Source: Flaveria trinervia
Taxonomy: Eukaryota; Streptophyta; Magnoliopsida; Asterales; Asteraceae
Reading direction: 5' to 3'
NCBI GenBank assembly: GCA_025506515.1
Contig: JACCIX010000473.1
Coordinates: forward strand, 62,001 to 126,000
DNA length: 64,000 bases
How positions within the stretch are numbered: the stretch's first letter is position 1; each line of letters starts with the position of its first letter. Below, in pieces: positions 36,012 through 48,477 of the stretch. Below the pieces are notes generated by a model. It worked only from the letters and a program-made list of their open reading frames with translations, ran no database searches and was not told the origin of the DNA. The position numbers were made by a program, and so were the translations under genes.

Positions 36012-37461
36012 AATGGTAGTAGTAAGAAGTTGGATTATAAATTAATACAGATAAAGGGCACTCATCTCATAGTTTTTTAGATTAGATGAGAATTGCAATT
36101 ACTTGCTGCTAAATGTCATTCCTTATTTTGCAAGCTTTAAGTTAATTTATCATGTGGAACTTGATCATCTTTTTATGTTGCAGAGCCTATTAAGAAAATA
36201 ACCAAACCAAAGGCGTGGAAGCATTCTGAACCAATAACTGGGGAACAGCTTAAGCGGATGCGTGACGAGTTTTGGGATACTGCTCCACATTATGGTGGCC
36301 GAAAAGGTGATTCTTGCTGTAAATATAATAGGTGGCAATTTCAACCCATTTGATTATGTAAGTGTCGATTTGCATTACGTCTGTATCTCAAAGGATCAAA
36401 TCAATACAGTTGACTAAATGTGGGAAAAGGTCAAATGGGTAACATGTCAAAGCCGCCCAAAATGTATTTTCAATACACACAATCTACAAATAGCTTTATT
36501 CAAGATTTTGGATTATTATTGTCATAACTCATAACGAGGTATGTAATCTTATTTATCACATTAAAGTATTTATAAAAAAAGTCAAACTATGATAATAAAA
36601 CGTAGTTGCAGGTCAAACCCAACTTGACCCGACTCTTTTCAATCCTCACTAAAAAGTTGCGTGGTTTGGATTAATCTTGTTCACCTCGTACCCAACCCAT
36701 CCATCTTGACACCTCTGCGAAAGCAGTGTTTATTGGACTTGTGATTCTTTAATATCCTCTCTAATAAATTAGAACAAACTGGTTAAACTCTCCTGGTTAG
36801 ATCATTCTTGAGTTTTTTTATTGCCATTTTTCTTACAAAGACTCTTCGACGTTGTGGGTTCTTAACGTCTTTGATATTTTGATGAGTATGTCTTTTTAAC
36901 AAAAAGAAGAACATCATAGTTTTTATGGGAGATCCAAGGATGGAATGGATGTTTTCTTGACTAATAACAGAGGTGGCAACTTGAAAAGAGTATGGTTTTA
37001 CCTATAAAAGAGATGCGTACATGGTCCGAGTATTTTCTGTAGGACATGTATATTGTGATTTACCACTTTTACTTCTATATGATTTGTTGCAGAATCATGT
37101 AGATTGAATCACTTTGAGATTACAAACTTACTGCTTTTGTCGTAGTTTGTGATTTGACTGAGGTTGTATGTAATTTACCAGAGATCTGGGATGCACTTCG
37201 AGCGGCTGCCGAAGCTGAATTATCACTTGCACAAACAATAGTCGACAGTGCTGGCATTATTGTTCAAAAGGCAGATTTGACCATCTGTTATGATGAAAGA
37301 GGTAGTCTCGCCTGCATTCAGTTTACATTTCAACTTTTGTCCATTTAGAATTTATCTTATCTTTTCTTTTTTATTACCAATTACATCACTTCACAGGTGC
37401 GAAGTACGAGTTGCCAAAGTATGTCCTGAGTGACCCAACAAATCTGGTTCGCGGAAGCTGA
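35184..37461 (+). CDS. Ubiquitin domain-containing protein of UBTD type (At1g53400-like)
   Basis: Four exons: 35184-35220, 36184-36306, 37182-37301, 37397-37461, giving 114 residues. The N-terminus MGCNGSTS fits an N-myristoylation and possible palmitoylation signal. The conserved core reads KPKAWKHSEPIT, RDEFWDTAPHYGG and EIWDALRAAAEAE, followed by the AQTIVDSAGI segment and CYDERGAKYELPKYVLS. This is the UBTD N-terminal domain. As in the short plant proteins of this family, no ubiquitin-like domain follows. The cellular role in plants is poorly known. Intron 1 holds a (GAT)n run. The gene is tail-to-tail with the mTERF2 gene. Confidence 0.92.
35970..36011. repeat. (GAT)n microsatellite
   Basis: An uninterrupted run of about 13 GAT/ATG triplets lies in intron 1 of the UBTD gene and is likely length-variable. 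Confidence 0.95.
36329..36716. mobile_element. MITE of the TAGAGGTGGCAA family, UBTD intron 2
   Basis: The left end TAGGTGGCAATTTCAACCC and the reverse complement of the right end AGAGGTGTCAAGATGG form terminal inverted repeats. Its interior includes 'ggtcaaatgggtaacatg' and 'caacttgacccg' words. Relatives lie at 46157, 56216, 58125, 59029, 59899, 60607 and 62710. Confidence 0.65.
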
Positions 37462-38087
37462 GAGCCAAGAAGATACAGACCCTTGATTTGTTTCTAGTTT
37501 CAAAACTGAAAACTGTGTATATTTTGAAATCTTTCTTTCAATTATATATTTTATGACATCTACACCAGCTTCTACATGATGTGGATATTCTGAGTGGAAG
37601 TTGTGACATGTAACACTTGTTTTCCGTGGATATATAGTTAAATACACACACATATAAATATATACCTCATTTCTCTCAGGATTCCTTCCCGCCGGGCTTG
37701 AAACCTAGGCTAAAAAACCTGCCTAGGACATGGTTTCAGCCTGAGTAGTGTGACATGATTCTTATTGTAAACACACCAAGACTAGGTTCGGGTCATCAAT
37801 ACCAGGTCCGGGCGCGTACTGTCATTTGAGCACCAAAGCTAAATGCATGATGATTTGTGTATATAGGCAGGATTATCCAACCCAGCGTGTTACCCAAGTG
37901 TTAAAGATTTTAAATTGCTTTTCTTTGCCATTCCAAGGGCAGAAAATGAACCTTTACTTGTTAAACCTAAAGGAAAACAAGATGGTGATGCCAAGTTACA
38001 TGATTTCTTAACTCTGAATGTTTGTACTAAAATTACATCTTTGAGACCACTATGTACAAATATATATGTGTATGTGTATATTGAATG
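37462..38087. other. Intergenic between convergent genes
   Basis: It holds the 3'UTR of the UBTD gene and, at the right, that of the mTERF2 gene. A GC-richer patch at about 37680-37830 has no identified function. Confidence 0.4.
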
Positions 38088-41000
38088 TTAAAGAACATCA
38101 ATATCCACGTCATCAATTTCATCCTCTGAGGGGTCATCAGTTGGGGAATCTAATTCTGTATTGTTGCCATCCCAGATTCAAACATTTGGCGTCTTTGAAC
38201 AGCAGCCTCTACTTTTTGACGAAATTCATCATCTGTGCTCGAGAGCATGTAGCGAAGCTTGAAATTTACACGATTATCCATCAGAATCTTGTGTCGTGGT
38301 ATGATTCGCTCCTCAAGAGAATAGCTAAAGAAACTGCAAACAATTACTTATCATCATCAATGTCACCATATTTTCAAACTGAAGGTAATTCAAATATAGG
38401 GACCCTTTGCACAATTACAAATTGACAGCTATTAAAAAAGTTTGTGATTACATTGACTTTAAAGGTCAAACCAAGTTTAAAATAGTTGAGTTTTTATGCA
38501 TTTGAATGCAGCTTAAATGACCCTTGGTCCATTTGACCAGATTTGACCCGTTGGAGATGAAACATAATCCATATACCATGCACATTTACAAGCAATAATA
38601 GTTCAACAAGTGCACATTACTAGAAATGGGAGCATACCGTGGGAATTCTATGAGATCGTTCAGAGGGCGGACCATGGTTCTCCTTAAGTACCGATATTTT
38701 GGACGTAGGATGTCAATGTTGTACCGAAGTAGCATGGGGAAATCAGCAATCATTTCACCCAGAGTTTTGAGGTCTAGGCCAAGAGACAAGAAGTATTTGA
38801 CATTCGGGTCCAATTTCTTTGAAATGCTGCAGCCCAACAGCTCTGGACCCAACCCTATCACCTTTCCGATGTTTGTCTGAGAAACTCCAGCTTTCGTCAA
38901 CAAAAATATTACCTGCAATAATTTATAAAGTCGATGTTCAATTGTCCAAAAACCAAGTAGAGGTGATAAAATTGGCGGGTAGGGTGACAGGCAGTTTTTG
39001 TATGAGTCTATGTACTTTTTTCCTCAATAGTTATCAACTTTTTATGATTACAAAATTTATATCATTTTAGTTATAAAAAGTAATTTTTTTAACAAAATGA
39101 TTGATGGGGTGACATGTTTTGTTTTAATCTACTTTTTAAGTTTGACCCCTTAGAGATAAAACATCAACTCAAAAGTCATTAGTAAATAGGATGAACCATC
39201 TGACCCATCTCCTATAAACGATAGCCTCGCTAACAAGATAATAATAGTAAAAGTTTATATACATCTTCTTGCAACATACCACAGGCCTTATCTTCTTGTT
39301 TAGGCTGTATGTTAGTAATGATGGAAACCTGACAAGCATACTAGCAATTCCCTTTCTTGAACGCCTATGTCACGAAAGAATTGTACCTTCAAGTAGAAAG
39401 CTTTCATTGTCAATGTAACTATTTAAAATATTGAATAGTGGTATTTGAAACCAAAAAAAAAATTAATTTCGAACCAGAAAGTCAACATTTGACTTTTTTC
39501 AGAAGTAGGAAATTTAATCTATTAACAAGGAATAGCCCAAGTACAAAAAAATATACCTTTTGAACAATGTTGGACTCCAAGTCAAAACAAAAAACCATGG
39601 GTTTAACGGTAAGAATTCTTCTCATGCCATCTCGAGAAATCCCAAGGTAGTAAAGGTACTTAACAAGTGGCTTCCATCTTTCCTCAATGCTACATCCCAT
39701 CAATTGTGGTCTGAATGCTAGTAATCTCCCCACATCTTCATTAGCGAGGCCAAACTCCTTCAAATATGCAACCTGAAGAACCAAAGTGCATTGTAAAAAA
39801 GTATTACTTTTTTCACATTTATGTTAATGCTTCTTCAAATCAATTTCACCAAACACTAAACTGATTATATAGCTTATACACCGACTGAGTATAACCAAGT
39901 TCAGATCTCTACCATGATAATATAGTTTCGACCCAAACCCCTTTTAATATGTGACCCAACCGGTCATTTCACCACTTGTGATGATGATGAAATAGACACG
40001 TGTCCTGAACAGAAAGACAAACTTTGGATACCTTTTGTTTCATTTCCTCGAGCGAATAAACCCAAGCACTTTGGGGAAGTCAAAAACCATAGTCCCAAAA
40101 TCTTTCTCATTCATGCCCATATCAAAGTAAAAATTCATGCGAGTCTCGAGTTCCTCCATGCTAAAAGTCAACAACTCAGGACACCTGCTAACAACATAAC
40201 CCATCCACTCCCTTTTAACTCCATTTTTCTCCAAACACCAAACTATTTCATCCAACTCTTCAGTGTTGCATTCTAATACATTCTCACCGCCTCTAAGCAA
40301 CGCAACCCCAATGGATCTCCCGCTGACATGAATTGACTTGAGCCAGTCAGCCGTACTCCTGATTGCTTCAATATTCCCTCTTGAATTACAAATTAGCTTC
40401 CCAATCTGAGGATATGACAATCCATTATGTTTCAGCCACCTAGAGACGCACAAATCCCTTAATGTGTAAGTTTATCACATGCAATCGATTCATCTTTACA
40501 TGATCATATGATACATGTAATAAACCAGATTCATAATTATCAAACAGCATCCTAAAAGCAATAAGATTGTAAATATCATTCTTTATAGATAACATCTTTA
40601 TTTATAGAAAATCCAGAATACCCATTGCATATAAGCACCAGGATCATAAAATAATGTATAAAAAATCGAAACTTGACTTTTAAAATTCAAAATGAATCAC
40701 TTTCTTGACAGGAATGTAAGATATTACTGTTATGTAATGTGCTGTAACTTCAATCTTTACAATAAGGTATAAGTTATACCTTATCAGGGGAACCACATTG
40801 CAGTCCTCTAAGCAAGCTTTCGCACGAACATTAAACGAAGAATTCGCAAACTCAGGCAACTGTTTCATTGCTGCAGCTTGTATCATAACATAATCAATGA
40901 ACTGAGGGTACAATCTCGAAGCCAAATTCGTCGAATAAGTGATCCCAAACTTCCCCTTTCTCATAGCCTCCATAAAGATCTCCAACGTCACTTCCCTCCT

Positions 41001-41462
41001 AATCTCAAGTGCCTTCATGACCACTTCATAATCATAATCAGAATCATCATTTCCCCATTAAAGACTGTTGTAATTGGTGGTAAAGACGATTCTACACTGA
41101 TGTCTGCAGGGGATTGGGCGTAGATTGAGCCTGGGAATTGAGGGGTTCTTTTTTTTGCCATTGATAGCTCAAGAAGCTTCAAGACTTCATCTTGATCGAA
41201 CCCATTTGGGGTTGTGGGTTTGAAGATGTTTTATCTGTTTGGAAGAGGGTGGAGGTGGATCTTGCGTTGTGGGTTCGGAGGATTTTGTGTTGGTGGGGTG
41301 GAGTGGTGGTGGTTTGGTTGGTGTGTGTTGTTGGGGGTGGGATGAGGCGGATATGGGTGGTGGGTGGTGGCGGGTGAAGGTGATGGTAGCGGAGGAGGTG
41401 GTGGTGGCGGTGGTGGTGGTGAAACGGAGGAGGGGGAGGTGGTGGTGGTGGGGAGAAATCAT
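38088..41462 (-). CDS. mTERF2 / EMB2219-like organelle transcription factor, five frameshifts
   Basis: Six exons in minus order: 41462-40780, 40439-40032, 39772-39557, 39386-39280, 38912-38638, 38333-38088, about 645 codons. A Ser/Thr/Pro-rich transit peptide leads. MTERF repeats follow, for example DFGTMVFDFPKVLGF, NEDVGRLLAFRPQLMGCSIE and LGEMIADFPMLLRYN. The acidic tail is typical. Order and length match Arabidopsis MTERF2 (At2g21710, 641 aa), an essential chloroplast protein. The frame is broken at 41208-41211, 41050-41056, 40058-40060, 39353-39355 and 38171-38173. Each break is one base, the first a gain and the other four losses. Reading as given, exon 6 stops early at 38150. Splice sites and codon similarity are otherwise intact. 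It is either a very young pseudogene or a functional gene with consensus errors. Confidence 0.88.
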
Positions 41463-41654
41463 GGTGTTTGGATAAGAGTCAGCAAGAGGTCATCTCGTGA
41501 GATATTTGTTTTTGGAGAGATTCTAAATTCTAATCATCTAAATTTATTTTTGGGTTTGTTACATGTTATTTTTAACGGTAAATACAAAATCCTGTTTTTC
41601 AGGTAGGATGGCACCGTCAATTCCACATAAGGAAAGTCATTACTGAGAAAAATT

Positions 41655-41757
41655 TTTGGTTTAACTCTGAGCATTTTGCTCAGAGTGAAACTTAAATCCA
41701 TGACCTTCTATTTATTACATGTCATAGTACCTCACCTTAACCAGTTGGATTAAAAAT
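41655..41757 (-). repeat. SINE-like tRNA-derived repeat
   Basis: On the minus strand a box-A-like AATCCAACTGGTTAAGG is followed about 50 bp later by a box-B-like GGATTTAAGTT, then an inverted repeat CTCTGAGC...GCTCAGAG (41665-41685). The arrangement suits a tRNA-derived SINE. No target duplication was confirmed. Confidence 0.4.
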
Positions 41758-42327
41758 TATTGGATATTGTTATAAGATCGGAGGGGACTATGTTAAGCAA
41801 TGATCCTTAACAGTGAGGCTAAGAATCATGGTTACCTCACCTTTATGTGTGTGTGTATATACGAGTATATATGTGAGTGCTTGTATAATTAATTTTAGGT
41901 GTTCATATAAACCAAGTTTTTATTTTCTTATTTGTGCGAATTGTTTCTTTTTCTTTTTGGGAAATTCTAAAATTGTTTATTTGATTATATTTATTCTCTA
42001 AAATGTTCATTTGGTTAGATCATCTTTGAAAATATTTCTCACCCAACTGTGTCGTTAATACTCATAAAATAAGGTCCTTTACAACTCAGGATGAATGGCT
42101 CATGTGAAAACATGTGTCTAAACTAGGTAGTTTTGATTGTGTTCGCATTCGTTGAGAATTGAGTCGGGTTTATTTGTGTTTATCCAAACCTGCTTAAGTT
42201 TGTTTGAACGTATGTTTTTTTAATTATGATTTGGAACAACCTTGTGTAGACATATTTCTTCATTAGAGCCACTCGTTTTGAGTTCATTGGATATTCTTAT
42301 AAGATCGGAGGGGACTATGTTAAGCAA
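41758..42327. repeat. 42-bp direct repeat pair bounding 485 bp
   Basis: The sequence ATTGGATATTGTTATAAGAT plus CGGAGGGGACTATGTTAAGC occurs at 41758-41800 and again at 42286-42327 with one mismatch. The segment between has no coding sequence. Possible sources are a tandem duplication or short terminal direct repeats of an element. Confidence 0.7.
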
Positions 42328-42334
42328 AAATATT

Positions 42335-42360
42335 GGGGTGGGGGTGGGGGTGGGGGGGGG
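42335..42360 (+). other. G-quadruplex-type G-run
   Basis: Four G tracts of 4, 5, 5 and 10 are separated by single T residues. This is a canonical intramolecular G-quadruplex pattern with one-base loops. It begins just after the second copy of the 42-bp repeat. Length may be unstable or mis-sequenced. Confidence 0.8.
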
Positions 42361-44372
42361 TTATGTTCTTAGAATTTTCATTCTTTTTTTAAAATTTAAA
42401 TCGAAGGCTTTAAAACTTATGTGTTTCGCGAGACTCATCTGTATTACTAGGCTATCAACCCTAATAATTAAAGTCCCTAATGTAATTCTATTAATCGAAC
42501 GCAAACATACTTGCAGGATTTAGACACTCATTACCAAGACAAAAGGGACGTGTTTTAATTTAAATATTTCATAAAATAACAAATAATATAACTTAATATA
42601 GCAAAACATATTAAAAAACAAATTTTAATAAAATATCAAAATCCCTGAAAATGAAAAAATAATAGGCCAATACGGTTAGTTTTGTCTAATAAAGTCCTAA
42701 ATAGTTACATGTCGTATAGATTTTACAGGTCAAAACGACCAATATTGTTCGATACGACTTGTATTCTTTTGGTCAAAGGATGTATTTTATTGTGTAGTAA
42801 TATCCTGACCTTTTAGTAAAAGGTAGGTTTTATAATTATTTTAATATCTGAAGGGGTAGGTTAAGTGGGTTTGATAATTTTTTATATTTATTTATTGTCT
42901 TTTTATTTAGTTTAAGTAATTTAATTCATCTTACGCCTATATCTAGACATAATTTGTTTTAAGTTAATCTTAAATCCACAAACACTCACCTCGTTTAACA
43001 CATGATAAAAAGAAAGTTGAAACTCATCCAATGACCACTAATGTTACAATTAAAAATACATGTAAAATCAACAATTTTAACAAATCATATGGATCATCCG
43101 CGTAATTAACTTATAAAATTATTTTTGTTTTATAAACTAACAAAATATGTTTCTCTCAACCATAATAGTTCAATACATCTTATTCATAACAAAGTTATTA
43201 ATAATACTATGTTAGATGTTATAAAAAATCACCCCATTTTTATTTTATTTTCAAAGTTAAGAAAATAAAAAAATTTAGAGGTGAAAATGTAATCGAAAAC
43301 TACACATTTTGTAGGGGTCCTTAAACCTTTTATCCAAACATCAAAAACCCCTACCTCTGCCCCTGTATACACCACCGCCTCTCGCCGGTTAACCACCGTC
43401 AGCCGCAGCTCCGTCACAAACCTCCGGCAACCGACGGACGTCGCATTTAGGGTTTATTCTATCGGTACTCTTCTTCTGTAGATAAGTTTTCATGGGTTTT
43501 ACTCTTTGTTCTTGCTTCTGTTTCGTTCATTCACTGTATTTGCTGTAGCCCTTGGTATTCATGCCACTGTTGATTAGTTTTGATTGTATCTGAACCCAAT
43601 TTAAAGTCCCATCTTGCCTTTGCACCAGGGTTTGTTAATTTGGTTGTTGGAAGATGAGCGCCCAACTCTGTTTTATTCAAAACCCTAGTTTTAAGGGATT
43701 AGATTAAGAGATTGAGTGAAGCATGATTCTGTTTGAATTCTTGATTGGGGTTGGTGTTCTTGAAGAAATTTAGACAAGGACATGTTGGATTCATGAAGTA
43801 TTGTTATGTTATTATTATTATTTTTTTAATTTTTTTTTAATTTATATGTTTCTAAAGTCTGTTAGTTTTTCATCGTGGGTGGGTTTAAATTTGGGAAGTA
43901 ACAGCACCAAGGTGTTATGCGATTGTGGTCCGTTTGGTGGTGGCCGGATTAGTATCCAGTTAAAGCATACTCTGTCTTTGATCTTTTTACAATCAGCTTC
44001 AAAATAGCATAAATCATAGCCCTATTGCAATACATGTGAGAAAATTGTACAGTAGTTGAGTATGATTTTTTTGGTATTAGGTGACCCTACCCGGTCAATG
44101 GCTCATCTGACTTGTTTATTTTGCCATCTCGAATAACTTTGATGCTATGGGCTTTGAATATTTTTGCGTGTGACTTATTGAAAATATTATAAATTTCAAT
44201 TTAAGTTGTAGTCTTGATGATAGTATCATTTGTGGGGTTAGATTGTTGTGCATGACTTGTTGGAATTGCATGTTACAGATTCTCAACTGGATATTTATCT
44301 ACTCCATTTCAGGGGTTTCCCATCAGTGCCTTTTTTTTCTTAAAATATATCATATTTTCCCTCACGTAGCAT

Positions 44373-47300
44373 ATGGACTTGATTGAATCAATCCATGAAA
44401 TCCCGGTGCAAAATCCATCAGTGGATGATTTCCGTGCTGCTGATCTAAAGTGGGTCAAGTTTGGCACACCAGAGCATCATGATGATGTGGCCCTGATTCC
44501 TTATGCTAGAGTTGATGAGTTCATTTACGGAGAGTGTACTAATGTAGAATCTCCAACCCGTTTCCACATCGAGAGAGGAAGAAAACGTTTGAAAGGTAGC
44601 TTGTTGGAATTCAAGAGCGATGAATATTTGGAATACAGACTGTAAGTTTTTAAGGCTTTTTAAATTTAATTTTAAGCTTCCCATATGCTATATCTTGTCA
44701 AATTTATCAGTGTTTAACAGTTTATGAGTCATTCTTTATTTGAATAATATCTCTATGTAAGTAGTGTCTGTCAGTAATGTTCTAAATGCTTTTGTAGAAA
44801 AGGTGGTATCGCACTCAATTTCTGAGGCTAAGATCTGAAGGCTGCTACAAAGATCTATGTTTTGGATCTTAATATAAATTGATGATGCATGTTTTTTCCT
44901 ATTTTTATGTCTGGTTTCAATTTCTATATTTAATCAGCCACAATGCCTTTATAAATTATAGGTAGGGTAGCTAGGATTACCTTGAAATTAAGCCTAGTAA
45001 TTGTTTATTGTGATTGGATAATATATTTAATGTTAAAAGGGGTCTGGGAGTCCAATTTTTGATGGTTGATAAGTATATGAAGTTATGAACTTTAAAGAGC
45101 ATCTTTAGTTTTGAAGGACAAAAATTCAATCCTTGTACACTTGGTTGTTCAATAGAACCCAATAATAATTTGTGAAATTGAAACTAGGAATGAAATGCAA
45201 AATCAGCAACTGTAAAGACACTCAAGTTAACTCTAAATCAATATTGGATCAACATAATACTTTGTTTCTCTAATCCCTATTTGTAGACTTCTTTATGAAC
45301 ATAACAGTGTTAGTGTACTGATGAAAGTGCTATCATTTGCCTATCTGATTGTGGAATTATCATTGTTGCCTATTTTAACTTAAAAAAAATACAGGTCTTA
45401 ATGTTGTTCCAACTAAAAGTTAAGAAAGTTGTCATGCTAATTTATGTTCTGTTAAAGGTACTGGTGTTCGTTTGGTCCCGAAAATTATGGAGAAGGAGGA
45501 ATTATATTACCAAGTCGAAGATATCGACTCAACACTCGAAACCGTGCGGCTCGGCCTCAGTCAATGCGAGGTTGTACATGCCATTTTGTGGTAAAACGTC
45601 TATATGCGCGCCCATCTCTTGCACTGATAGTATACAATGATCGACGCCATGTGAATAAGTCTGGGCTTATCTGCCATGGTCCCCTTGACCGGGATGCTAT
45701 TGGCCCTGGAGCGAAGAAGATTCCATATATAGGCAATGATATTCAACAGCAAACAATGTCAATGATTTATCTTGGCATACCTGAAGAGAATGTTCTAGAG
45801 AAACACATAGAAGGGATTCAACGTTACTGTGGGTCAGATGTGATAATCAACTCTCTTGCTTCTCAGTATGTTCATAAACTTGGGATGATAATTAAACGGT
45901 CTACACATGAACTGGATCTGGATGATGAAGCAAGTGTAAGGATATGGGCTGATCGTAATAAGAAATCCATTTTCTATTATCAGGAAAAGACCGAGCCTTT
46001 TATTCTTGGGATCCAAACTGAATGGCAGTTACAACAGATGCTTCGGTTTGGACATCACAGCATTATAGCAGTTGACTCAACCTTTGGAATCAAGAGATTG
46101 AAGGTGCCTACTAGTTAGTAGCCACTAAAATCTTTTTAGCCTCTCAAAGTAATAACTAGAGGTGGAAAATGGGTTGAGATTGGTAATGGTTAACATGGGC
46201 TGGGTTACCATGAGCACTTCTTATCCAGTTCTTATTAAGATCTTTAAAATAAATAGCATGTCATAAATGATTAACATTTTTTTCATCTCAATGTTAAACT
46301 ATTTTATTAGAAAAAAATGATTACAACATTATAGCATTCTTTGAGCAACTTTGCAGCCATTTGACCTGTTCCCTTTGAAACTATTATAAACTTTTGAGTT
46401 AAAATAATCAAATTGAGTTATTCATAAGCAAGTGGGTCAAAATTGCCACTTCTGGCTGGCTACCTGCAATCTTGGTATGTTTCTTAACTATAAATTTTCT
46501 TTTTTTCTGATGGCAGTATCCTCTGTGCACGCTTCTGGTTTTTGATTCAAGGCAACATGCGCTTCCTGTAGCATGGGTCATTACACGTAGTGTTTCTAAT
46601 GCTGACACCACTAAATGGATGAAAGCTTTACTTGATCGTGTTCATGCTGTTGATCCTACATGGAAGGTCAACGGGTTTCTTATTGACGATGCAGCAGCTG
46701 AGACTGATCCTATAAGGTACATTATTCGTTACTCGTCATCCCAAACGTAACATCTTTTTTCTGTGTTAGTTCTTATATTCATATTTTGGGTTAAATGAAT
46801 AAAAAGGTAACCAGCCTGGTCCAATTATGTACAGGTATTCATGTTTCTTAACCCTTGTCACTCAAAGAAAATCAATGTGCATTTTTGCGCGGTAACCTTT
46901 ACGGATTGCATTACTCAAAATACGGGAATAAGTGTGGTTCATGGGTGAAAACAGAGATGGTTACCTAAAACAGAAATTGGACCAAAGTAGGTTACCTTTT
47001 TATGTAATCATCCCTTCATTTTTTTCATCTGAACGAAACAAGGAATTTGAAGATTTGGGTTGATCCTGACAAAGTAGTTTGTGTTTCTTTTTAGGGAGAC
47101 ATTTTCATGTCCTATACTATTTTCATTGTGGCGTGTTCGTCGATCGTGGCTGCGACACATTGTGAAGAACTGTAGGAACATTGAAGTTCAAAGAGAAATC
47201 TTCAAACGCCTAGGAGAAATAGTTTACAGCATTTGGGCGGGAGTAAATCCTTTTGATGTCTTGGTGAAATTCACCCATGACTTTGTTGACCAAATCGACT

Positions 47301-48477
47301 TCATGCAATATTTCACTGCCACATGGGTGCCTAAGATTGGTTAGCCCACTCTCCTTTTGCTTGTGTGTTTGCCTGTCGGATTCTTCATTATTTTAGATGC
47401 AATTTGGACCCATTCACTTATGGATGGGTTGATTCTCTGGGTTGATTCTTGCTATATTTTTTCTCTTTGGGTCAAACAAGTTACAAAAAAGATGGCATGA
47501 AAGGAAGTGGAGTCAAATAGCTTTGAAGGTCCCTCAAAGTATATTTTGGATTAAGTTATAATAATATTGAAATAATATTATAGTTTTTCTAATCATATTT
47601 GACACAGTATTACGGGTATTTCAGTTATTTAAGCTATCTACCTTTTATCTTTATGTGTTTTTCAATCATATCTTATTCATTAACAATTTGTGATTCAGAA
47701 ATGTGGTTAACTGCAATGAAAACCCTCCCACTTGCAAGTCAGGAAGCATCAGGTGCAATCGAAGCTTATCACGTGAAGTTAAAAGTCAAACTCTTTGATG
47801 ACTCACATCTCGGTGCACTCCAAAGAGTCGATTGGTTGGTGCACAAGTTAACAACTGCGTTACACTCTAGCTACTGGCTCGACCGCTATGCAGATGAAAG
47901 CGATTCTTTCCTAAGCGTGAAGGAGGAATACATCAATTCCACATCATGGCACCGTGCGCTGCAAATCCCCGACATAGATGTCACCTTACACAACCTCTTT
48001 GCTAAAGTAGTTAGCCAAAATGATAGATACCGTGTCCATCTAGTTTGGAATCCCGGGTCTGAATTTGCTTTCTGTGACTGCGAATGGTCATTGCGTGGTA
48101 ATCTCTGCAAGCATGTAGTCAAAGTCAACATGATATGCGAGGATCAACACGCATATCAAAGTTCAACGTCTTTTCAGTCATATCAGGAGATACTTATGAG
48201 CATGTTCAAGAAACCACCAGACGATTCCCTTGAACTTGACTTATCAATGGCCTGGTTGCATCAGATTCATGATCAGATTGAGAAGCTGGTTGAATTAAAC
48301 AGGTCAACTGATATTTGCGTGGTCGTCGATAAGCTTCCGTTGAAGTGGGGTGAGAAGAAAAATCGAACATCATTATGCAGGCAGGCAGCTGTTAGACCTT
48401 GTGTCGAGTCATCTTCGAAGAACATTGTTGCTCGTAAGAAGAGTCGTAAGCGGAGAAGACTGTCAAGCTTAATGTAA
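44373..48477 (+). CDS. SWIM zinc-finger, MULE-transposase-derived protein (At1g60560-like)
   Basis: Five exons: 44373-44641, 45458-46103, 46517-46716, 47095-47339, 47699-48477, giving 712 residues. The order is an N-terminal region, a WRKY/FAR1-like DNA-binding part ending near MRGCTCHF, then a MULE transposase-like core. The core includes GHHSIIAVDSTFGIKRLKYPL and the later NGFLIDDAAAETDPI. A SWIM zinc finger follows (Cys579, Cys581, Cys590, His592 in CDCEWSLRGNLCKH). A basic KKSRKRRR tail may be a nuclear signal. It closely follows Arabidopsis At1g60560. No transposon ends flank it, and its introns and conserved frame argue for a domesticated gene. The cellular role is not established. A MITE sits in intron 2. 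Confidence 0.93.
46157..46454. mobile_element. MITE of the TAGAGGTGGCAA family, SWIM gene intron 2
   Basis: The left end TAGAGGTGGAAAATGGG and the reverse complement of the right end AGAAGTGGCAATTTTGACCC are inverted copies. The AT-rich interior has no coding potential. Confidence 0.6.

Larger units (their letters stand above)
41463..44372. other. Divergent promoter region between mTERF2 and the SWIM gene
   Basis: About 2.9 kb with no coding exon. It holds a SINE-like repeat (41655-41757), a 42-bp direct repeat pair, a G-run (42335-42360) and AT-rich DNA. From about 43360 the sequence turns GC-richer (CCGCCTCTCGCCGG, CGACGGACGTCGC), which fits the 5'UTR and first non-coding exon of the SWIM gene. 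Its coding start is at 44373. Confidence 0.45.

Noticed and set aside
41192..41606. Three Gly/Val-rich plus-strand ORFs
   Set aside because: They are antisense shadows of the Ser/Thr/Pro-rich transit-peptide exon of the minus-strand mTERF2 gene.
41665..41685. Intrinsic terminator-like hairpin CTCTGAGC...GCTCAGAG
   Set aside because: Plant nuclear genes do not use such terminators. The hairpin belongs to a SINE-like repeat.
44373..48477. Active Mutator transposon
   Set aside because: There are no terminal inverted repeats. The gene has conserved introns and a single-copy type product like At1g60560.
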